Source: UBA7236 sp964638865 (GTDB lineage: Bacteria; Bacteroidota; Bacteroidia; Chitinophagales; BACL12). Taken from it: a stretch of 10,226 nt of DNA. How positions within the stretch are numbered: the first letter of the stretch is position 1; the number at the start of each line of letters is the position of its first letter. The DNA lies in the NCBI GenBank assembly GCA_964638865.1, contig CAZXBG010000141.1, positions 1 to 10,226 on the forward strand, given 5' to 3'. Below, piece by piece: positions 4,608 through 10,226 of the stretch. Below the pieces are notes generated by a model. The model worked only from the letters and a program-made list of their open reading frames with translations. It did not search any database and was not told the DNA's origin. The translations under genes were made by a program, and so were the position numbers.

Positions 4608-6539
4608 TTATTGAAAAATTGTTTTTACTTCTTCGTTTATCATTTTGGCGAAATCTTCAATGGTCATACTGCCTTTGTCTCCTTCACCGTGTTTCCGCAA
4701 TGAAACAGTATTATTGTTCATTTCGTTCTCTCCAACAATAAGCATGCAAGGAATTTTTTTCATCTCCGCATCTCTTATTTTTCTTCCGATCTTCTCACTT
4801 CGAGTGTCGAATGTGGTGCGAATTTCGTGATTTTTTAAAACATTTATAAGGCTTTCACAATATTCGTTGAATTTATCGCTGATTGGGAGCACTGCAACTT
4901 GCACTGGAGCCAGCCAAACCGGGAAATTTCCGGCATAATGTTCCAACAAAAATCCGATGAAACGCTCATGCGTGCTCAATGGCGCGCGATGTATCACCAA
5001 AGGCATTTTTGCAGTATTGTCTTTATCTATATATGTCAAACCAAATCGCAGTGGTTGCCCAAAATCAACCTGATTGGTAGCCAGAGTGAATTCGCGCCCA
5101 ATTGCTGAATAGATCTGTATGTCTATTTTTGGTCCGTAAAAAGCAGCTTCATCCGGTATTTCCACAAATGGAATTCCTGCGGAAATCATCACACTGCGCA
5201 CCATATCTTCTGTTTTCTTCCACAAGTCCGGATTATCGAGGTATTTCTGCCCCAGTTTTGCCGGATTATGGGTTGAAAATCGCATCACATATTTTTCTAT
5301 ACCGAATATCTTAAAATAATTAAGATACATATCATTAACCGCCTTAAATTCCTTTTCAAATTGTTCTTCCGTGCAATAAATATGTGCATCGTTCATATTC
5401 ATTCCCCTTACACGCATCAAACCAAATAAAGCACCACTTTCTTCGTAGCGATAACACATTCCATATTCTGCAAAACGCAAGGGAAGGTCGCGATAACTTC
5501 TGGGTAATGCGGAAAATATTTTATGGTGATGCGGGCAATTCATTGCCTTTAAATAATATTTTACACCCTCCAATTCCATAGGTGGATACATGCTATCTGC
5601 ATAATATGGTAAATGTCCGCTAGTTAAATAAAGCTCTTCTTTTGCAATATGCGGAGTTTTCACCCTTAAATATCCTGCCTGATCTTCTTTTCTTTTTGCA
5701 AGTTTTTCCAGTTGTTCAATTATAGCGGCTCCATTTGGCATCCAAAGAATAAGCCCTTGTCCAACAGCATCATCCGTAGTATAAATTTCAAGTTCCTTTC
5801 CCAATTTGCGATGATCTCGTTTTTTTGCTTCCTCCAGCATTAATAAATGCGCATCAAGTTCACTTTGTTTTGGAAATGTGATGCCGTAAATACGGGTGAG
5901 CATTTTATTTTTTTCATTTCCTCTCCAATAAGCACCTGCAATATTTAAAAGTTTAATTGCTTTAATTATTCCGGTTTCAGGAATGTGAGGACCTTTACAC
6001 AGATCAACAAAATTTCCCTGTTCGTAAAAGGTGATGGAACCATCCTGAAGGTCATTAATAAGTTCCAGTTTATATTCATCTCCCTTTTCAGTAAAAAATT
6101 TAATTGCATCAGCTTTAGAAACATTCTTTCTTCCAAAAACAGAATTTTTCTTAGCGAGCTCCTTCATTTTATTTTCAATAACCGGAAGGTCTTCTTGCGT
6201 CAAAATTTTTCCACCAAGATCAATATCATAATAAAATCCGCTATCGATAGCAGGTCCGATGCCAAATTTCACACCGGGGAATAATTCTTCCAAAGCCTCT
6301 GCCATTAAGTGAGCGCTGGAGTGCCAGAATGTTGTTTTACCTTTCTCGTCATCCCATGTTAATAATTTTATGGAAGCATCTGTATTAATAGCTCTCGTGA
6401 GATCCCACGCCTCACCGTTTACTTCTGCACTAATTATTTTTCTTGCCAATCCTTCACTAATCGATTTGGCAATTTCAAGGGAAGTTACTCCTTGGTTAAA
6501 TTCTCTGCTGGTTCCATCCGGAAATGTGATCTTTATCAT
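4608..6539 (-). CDS. thrS: Threonyl-tRNA synthetase
   Basis: This 643-residue class II synthetase charges tRNA-Thr. Domains in order are TGS (1-60), editing domain (about 62-225), catalytic core (about 240-535) and anticodon-binding domain (about 540-640). Editing-site residues are present: H73 and H77 in HSSAHL, and C181 and H185 in CKGPH. The catalytic zinc ligands are C335 (MNCPHH), H386 (NDAHIYC) and H517 (VIHRAP). Motif 2 contains R364 (YRYEESG), and motif 3 is RAPLSTHERFIGF. The usual FTQ(D/N)DAH stretch reads MNMNDAH (380-386), so the Gln that helps bind substrate in the E. coli enzyme is Met382, and GSxERF of motif 3 is STHERF. Start and length are normal. It follows the TPR gene by 3 nt and precedes infC by 12 nt. 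I see no tRNA-like operator upstream. Confidence 0.98.
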   Translation of the reverse strand: MIKITFPDGTSREFNQGVTSLEIAKSISEGLARKIISAEVNGEAWDLTRAINTDASIKLLTWDDEKGKTTFWHSSAHLMAEALEELFPGVKFGIGPAIDSGFYYDIDLGGKILTQEDLPVIENKMKELAKKNSVFGRKNVSKADAIKFFTEKGDEYKLELINDLQDGSITFYEQGNFVDLCKGPHIPETGIIKAIKLLNIAGAYWRGNEKNKMLTRIYGITFPKQSELDAHLLMLEEAKKRDHRKLGKELEIYTTDDAVGQGLILWMPNGAAIIEQLEKLAKRKEDQAGYLRVKTPHIAKEELYLTSGHLPYYADSMYPPMELEGVKYYLKAMNCPHHHKIFSALPRSYRDLPLRFAEYGMCYRYEESGALFGLMRVRGMNMNDAHIYCTEEQFEKEFKAVNDMYLNYFKIFGIEKYVMRFSTHNPAKLGQKYLDNPDLWKKTEDMVRSVMISAGIPFVEIPDEAAFYGPKIDIQIYSAIGREFTLATNQVDFGQPLRFGLTYIDKDNTAKMPLVIHRAPLSTHERFIGFLLEHYAGNFPVWLAPVQVAVLPISDKFNEYCESLINVLKNHEIRTTFDTRSEKIGRKIRDAEMKKIPCMLIVGENEMNNNTVSLRKHGEGDKGSMTIEDFAKMINEEVKTIFQ

Positions 6540-6542
6540 CTG

Positions 6543-7598
6543 CTATTTTTCTGTTAATTGTAATAAACGTTCTTCTGCCATTTTTAAATCAGGGTCTAAA
6601 TTTAAGGCTTGATTGTATAACGATATAGCCTCCTCTGTTCTTTTAAATTCTTCTGCACATAAACCCTTTCCATAATAACTCATCGCTTTTGCCGGTGCTT
6701 GTCTGATTGCAAGTTCGTAAAAACGATATGATTTTTCAATGGAATCTATCCCGTAATAAATGGTAGCAAGATTGTAAATTGCATCAGCATCTTGCGGGTT
6801 TCGGGTGATAATATTTTTATAATAATTTATTGCATTTGTAATTTCACCCCTGTCCTGATAAAATTTTGCAATCGCATAATAGGCCTCTGAACTTGTATCA
6901 TTTATAGCGATCGCATTATTCAGATATTTAATCGCAATAGGGTCATTTTTATCGGCATAGGCAGTGCCAAGTTGCATGTATGCACTGTAATAATCGGGAT
7001 CAACTTCTATGGTAGTTTGGAAACTGGAAAGTGCACTAACGGTATCACCGGTTTCTTTAAAAATAATTCCTTTATAAAAATATGCATCAGCATTCTGAAT
7101 ATCTATTTTAAGCACGGAATTAAATGCTTCCAGCGATTTTTTATATTCCGGTTTAGGGAGAAATAAATAATTGAGGCCGAGATTGGTTAAAATATCAATA
7201 TTTTGCGGATCGGTTTTTAGGTAATCCTGTAATATTCCAATAGCGCCATCGGCATTATTTGCCTCGAATAAACAATCGCTCAAACCCAATGCGTAGGATG
7301 CATTTGTTGAATCCATCTGATAGGCTTTTTGATAGTCGAACAATGCATATTTAACATTCCCAAAATTCAGATATTCATTCGCCCGCAGAAAATACAGGTC
7401 GGCATTTTGGGGCGATTTTTTTAATTGATTGGATAGATCTGCAATTTGAGGCGTTAGTTTTTCCATCATCTCCAATGAATCATCTGCGTTTCCATTACCT
7501 TTTGATAAGTTAAAAATTTTATTATCCGAAAGTAGGAAAAAGCCCACGATCAGCAGTAAAACTGCTGCTCCACTTATGATCCATCTCTTTGAAAACAT
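6543..7598 (-). CDS. Membrane-anchored TPR protein
   Basis: This 351-residue protein has a single N-terminal hydrophobic segment (about 7-23, IISGAAVLLLIVGFFLL) after a short positive start. That suggests a signal anchor with the rest in the periplasm. A linker (about 25-60) leads into roughly eight tetratricopeptide repeats from about 65 to 340. Clear units begin near 65, 169 (ADAYFYKGIIFKETGDTVSA), 237 (SEAYYAIAKFYQDRGEITNA) and 305. TPR arrays are scaffolds for protein binding, so no specific function can be read. No enzyme domain is fused. Its stop lies 3 nt before the thrS ATG, so it is very probably co-transcribed with thrS and infC as the first gene. A TAACTTTG promoter element sits just before its ATG. 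Confidence 0.9.
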   Translation of the reverse strand: MFSKRWIISGAAVLLLIVGFFLLSDNKIFNLSKGNGNADDSLEMMEKLTPQIADLSNQLKKSPQNADLYFLRANEYLNFGNVKYALFDYQKAYQMDSTNASYALGLSDCLFEANNADGAIGILQDYLKTDPQNIDILTNLGLNYLFLPKPEYKKSLEAFNSVLKIDIQNADAYFYKGIIFKETGDTVSALSSFQTTIEVDPDYYSAYMQLGTAYADKNDPIAIKYLNNAIAINDTSSEAYYAIAKFYQDRGEITNAINYYKNIITRNPQDADAIYNLATIYYGIDSIEKSYRFYELAIRQAPAKAMSYYGKGLCAEEFKRTEEAISLYNQALNLDPDLKMAEERLLQLTEK

Positions 7599-7602
7599 GA
7601 TG

Positions 7603-7610
7603 CAAAGTTA
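7603..7610 (-). promoter_or_regulatory. Candidate -7 element before the TPR-thrS-infC unit
   Basis: The minus strand reads TAACTTTG, an exact TAnnTTTG match ending 4 bp before the ATG at 7598. No TTTG is seen 19 nt upstream, so the -33 half is weak or absent. If used, the transcript would be nearly leaderless. Confidence 0.45.
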
Positions 7611-7662
7611 CATTTTAAACATATTAAAGTGATGTTGTTGCAGTAAAATCAGGTGTTGTGAT

Positions 7663-7670
7663 TAATTTTG
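7663..7670 (+). promoter_or_regulatory. Candidate -7 element before the PD40 lipoprotein gene
   Basis: TAATTTTG matches TAnnTTTG and lies 17 bp before the ATG at 7688. The nearest -33-like triplet is TTG at 7638-7640, 22 nt upstream, slightly far from the preferred spacing. With the element at 7603-7610, it makes the 7599-7687 gap a likely divergent promoter region. Confidence 0.5.
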
Positions 7671-7687
7671 CCGCAGAAATTTAAAAA

Positions 7688-8797
7688 ATGAAACAGATCA
7701 ATTCGGCAATCCTTGCGTTATTTTTAATTATAAATTTGAATTCAGGGTGTAAAAAAACCAATAAAGCGGAGGATAATGAATCCGCATCTCCGGTGGTTGA
7801 AAAGAAAGATACGCTTACCTATCCGCAGGAAAAACATCTTAAAAATTTAAAACAACTCACTTTTGGTGGTGATAATGCAGAGGGATATTTCAGTTTTAAC
7901 AGTGAAATGATCGTTTTTCAGCGAAGAAATGCAAACGAAAATGTGCCTTGCGATCAGATCTATTATGGAGAAATTCCGACAGATGACTCGCGTTTTGAGT
8001 ATAGTCTTTTAAGTACAGGAAAGGGAAGAACTACCTGTAGTTATTTTTTACCGGGAAATGATAAGGTTTTGTACGCTTCAACCCATGCAAAAGTAGATAC
8101 TTGTATGCCTGATCCCGATAAAAGTAAAGGATATTTATGGGGAGTACATTCAAGTTATGAAATTTATATCGCCGACCTTAAAGGAAATATTTTGCAACAA
8201 TTGACTGACAATAATTTTTATGATGCGGAAGCTGTTGTTTCCCCGAAGGGAGAGAAAATATTATTTACAAGCAGCAGAAGTGGTGATCTTGAATTATGGA
8301 CCATGACCCTCGACGGAAAGGATCCAAAACAAATTACAAATGGATTAGGATATGATGGCGGTGCTTTTTTCTCCCCTGACGGAAGTAAAATTATTTTCCG
8401 TGCAAGCCGACCTGCAACAGCGGAAGCAAAAAAAGAATATAAAGACCTTTTAAAAGAGGGTTTTGTGAAGCCAACCGCAATGGAATTATATATTTGTAAT
8501 ACCGATGGCAGTGAATTAAAACAAATTACCGACCTGGGTGGCGCAAATTGGGCTCCATTTTTTCACCCTTCCGGAAATAAGATTATTTTTTCCAGCAATC
8601 ATACTACCAAACGAGTTCCCTTTAATTTATTTATGATAAATCTCGATGGAACAGGTTTGGAACAAATAACTTTTGATACCATATTTGATTCTTTTCCAAT
8701 GTTTAGTTACGATGGAAAGAAATTAATATTTGCAAGTAACAGAAATACCGGAGGTTCAAGAGATACTAATTTATTTATTGCCGATTGGGTAGATTAA
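7688..8797 (+). CDS. PD40 (TolB-like) beta-propeller lipoprotein
   Basis: This is a 369-residue exported protein. The N-terminus (MKQ, hydrophobic 6-17, then LNSGC) is a lipoprotein signal with Cys21 as the likely lipidated residue; the -3 position is Asn with Leu at -4, a slightly loose lipobox. A low-complexity linker (22-45) leads to a propeller of PD40/WD40-like strands. The repeats LKQLTF, LQQLTD, PKQITN, LKQITD and LEQITF alternate with SPKGEKILFTSSRSG (185-199), SPDGSKIIFRASRP (229-242), HPSGNKIIFSSN (293-304) and YDGKKLIFASNRN (341-353). The insert around 243-264 (EAKKEYKDLLKEGFVKPT) is, from memory, common in this family. Such propellers bind proteins or ligands; no catalytic site is evident. 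It is not TolB itself, since no TolB N-terminal domain is seen. The stop lies 16 nt before the dihydroorotase gene, which suggests co-transcription. Confidence 0.9.
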   Translation: MKQINSAILALFLIINLNSGCKKTNKAEDNESASPVVEKKDTLTYPQEKHLKNLKQLTFGGDNAEGYFSFNSEMIVFQRRNANENVPCDQIYYGEIPTDDSRFEYSLLSTGKGRTTCSYFLPGNDKVLYASTHAKVDTCMPDPDKSKGYLWGVHSSYEIYIADLKGNILQQLTDNNFYDAEAVVSPKGEKILFTSSRSGDLELWTMTLDGKDPKQITNGLGYDGGAFFSPDGSKIIFRASRPATAEAKKEYKDLLKEGFVKPTAMELYICNTDGSELKQITDLGGANWAPFFHPSGNKIIFSSNHTTKRVPFNLFMINLDGTGLEQITFDTIFDSFPMFSYDGKKLIFASNRNTGGSRDTNLFIADWVD

Positions 8798-8813
8798 TTT
8801 ATGAGCATTATTT

Positions 8814-10148
8814 ATGAAAACGATAATTAAAAATGCACTCCTTGTAAATGAAGGGAAAATTTCTTCCCGAGATGTATTAATAAATGATGGTCGTATTCAG
8901 AAAATAGATAACCATATACAAGTTGCCGAAAATTGCACTGAAATAAATGCAGAAGGATTGTATTTATTGCCCGGGATCATCGACGATCAGGTGCACTTCA
9001 GAGAACCGGGACTTACACATAAAGGAGAAATTTTTACAGAAAGCAGGGCTGCAGTAGCCGGGGGAGTTACCAGTTTTATGGATATGCCGAATGTTTATCC
9101 CCCCTCACTTACCCAAGAGTTATTAGAACAGAGATATTTATTAGCTGCGAAAAGGTCTATCGCTAATTATTCCTTTTACATGGGCGTGAGTAACGACAAT
9201 GTGGAAGAAGTTTTAAAAACTGATCCGAAAACGATTTGTGGAATTAAAATTTTTATGGGTTCCTCCACTGGAAATATGTTGGTGGATGATAAAAATACTT
9301 TGGAAAATCTATTTAGAAATGCACCTACATTAATTGCTACACATTGCGAAGACGAAGCAACTATTTTGCATAATCTTGAATTGGCTGAGGAAAAATTCGG
9401 TGATGATATTCCGATTCATTATCACCCGATTATCAGAAATGAAGAAGCATGTTTTCGTTCTTCCTCTTTTGCGGCTGAACTCGCTAAAAAATGGAATACA
9501 AGGTTGCATATTTTACATATCAGCACAGGGGAAGAAGTAATTTTATTTGATAATAAAATTGCCTTAAAAGATAAACGATTAACTGCAGAGGTGTGCGTGC
9601 ATCATTTATTTTTTAATGCCGATAATTATTTCGAATTAGGGAACCGGATAAAATGGAATCCTGCAATAAAGGATAAAAAACATCAGCCGCTTTTATTCGA
9701 AGCTTTATTAAACGATCATTTTGACGTAATAGCAACTGATCATGCTCCACATACATGGGAAGAAAAGTCTAAATCATATCGCAAATGTCCGGGTGGAGGG
9801 CCATTGGTACAACACAGTTTGCTTATGATGCTGGATTTTTATTTTAAAGGAAACATATCGCTGCAAAAGATCGTGGAAAAGATGAGCCATAATGTTGCAA
9901 CCTGTTTCGATATAGTTGATCGTGGTTTTATTCGTGAAGGATATTTTGCCGATCTTATATTAGTTGATCTATCTACTGATCAAAGAGTAACAAAAGAAAA
10001 TTTATTGTATAAATGCGGATGGAGTCCATTGGAGGGTAGAACCTTTAAGGGTCAAATTAAAACTACGTTCGTAAATGGGAACATAGTGTATGACCATGGG
10101 AAAATTATTGAATCTGCAAGTGGTTCCCGGTTGTTGTTTAATAGTTGA
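8814..10148 (+). CDS. pyrC: Dihydroorotase (class I, amidohydrolase family)
   Basis: This 444-residue cytosolic enzyme interconverts N-carbamoyl-aspartate and dihydroorotate in pyrimidine synthesis. The binuclear metal-site residues are visible: H61 in DQVHFREPG, the bridging lysine K145 (GIKIFMG), H177 (ATHCED), H235 (LHILHIS) and D309 (ATDHAPH). Other family blocks are AGGVTSFMDMPN (82-93), ITNG-like YKCGWSPLEGRT near the C-terminus, and VNGNIVYDHGK. The first His of the usual HxH pair is Gln59 (Q-V-H), which I recall as normal for Bacteroidota dihydroorotases. Length fits the long class I form. It is distinct from the shorter class II PyrC of E. coli, so pyrC is used as the common Bacteroidota label. 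An out-of-frame ATG at 8801 is not the start. Related allantoinases and hydantoinases are possible but less likely. Confidence 0.92.
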   Translation: MKTIIKNALLVNEGKISSRDVLINDGRIQKIDNHIQVAENCTEINAEGLYLLPGIIDDQVHFREPGLTHKGEIFTESRAAVAGGVTSFMDMPNVYPPSLTQELLEQRYLLAAKRSIANYSFYMGVSNDNVEEVLKTDPKTICGIKIFMGSSTGNMLVDDKNTLENLFRNAPTLIATHCEDEATILHNLELAEEKFGDDIPIHYHPIIRNEEACFRSSSFAAELAKKWNTRLHILHISTGEEVILFDNKIALKDKRLTAEVCVHHLFFNADNYFELGNRIKWNPAIKDKKHQPLLFEALLNDHFDVIATDHAPHTWEEKSKSYRKCPGGGPLVQHSLLMMLDFYFKGNISLQKIVEKMSHNVATCFDIVDRGFIREGYFADLILVDLSTDQRVTKENLLYKCGWSPLEGRTFKGQIKTTFVNGNIVYDHGKIIESASGSRLLFNS

Positions 10149-10159
10149 AGATTTTTAAA

Positions 10160-10226
10160 CTACCATTTATTCTGGGTCAAATTCATTTTCTGGGGAGCAT
10201 CTGTCATTTCAATATCATCATTTATC
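10160..10226 (-). CDS. C-terminal end of an unidentified gene (partial)
   Basis: On the minus strand one frame is open from the window edge to TAG at 10160-10162 and encodes about 21 residues, ending DDIEMTDAPQKMNLTQNKW. The other two frames hit stops within the first few codons. It would converge on the dihydroorotase gene with an 11-bp gap, with no terminator hairpin between them. The tail is acidic then polar and gives no family clue. The open frame is short, so the call rests on position and frame contrast only. Confidence 0.45.
   Translation of the reverse strand, partial: INDDIEMTDAPQKMNLTQNKW

Noticed and set aside
5985..6284. 99-codon plus-strand open frame inside thrS
   Set aside because: It lies wholly antisense to a strongly conserved gene, with no family resemblance, and is a shadow of that coding sequence.

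Overview
The window looks like chromosomal DNA from a member of the Bacteroidota. It is AT-rich and the gene starts lack Shine-Dalgarno sequences. Several upstream regions carry the TAnnTTTG -7 element typical of that phylum's primary sigma factor. The dihydroorotase and the standalone GIY-YIG protein are also of types I associate with Bacteroidota. I cannot place it more finely than phylum.

Layout. Positions 1-265 are non-coding and open with a ten-copy heptamer array at the window edge. From 266 to 7598 all genes lie on the minus strand. Read in transcription order they are: a membrane-anchored TPR protein, thrS, infC (TTG start), a 415-bp spacer, rpmI, rplT with a strong terminator, a GIY-YIG endonuclease gene broken by one nonsense codon, a 104-bp three-armed hairpin element, an ABC exporter, and a small GlsB/YeaQ-type membrane protein. 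From 7688 to 10148 the plus strand carries a PD40 (TolB-like) lipoprotein gene and a dihydroorotase gene. The C-terminal end of another minus-strand gene probably enters at the right edge.

How the genes work together. TPR-thrS-infC is a tight unit (3-nt and 12-nt gaps) and rpmI-rplT is another (11 nt). Together they form the classic translation cluster, but here it is split by a spacer that carries its own promoter for the ribosomal protein pair. The 89-bp gap between the TPR and PD40 genes looks like a divergent promoter region.

The genes are mostly ordinary housekeeping; the unusual content is in the spacers. These hold three kinds of short tandem repeat, a perfect 62-bp palindrome with no loop, and a REP-like element whose two inverted halves carry different but individually self-complementary hairpins. 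That element sits 31 bp past the end of the inactivated GIY-YIG gene. The best candidate for something undescribed is this pairing of hairpin element and endonuclease, but it is an inference from a single example.
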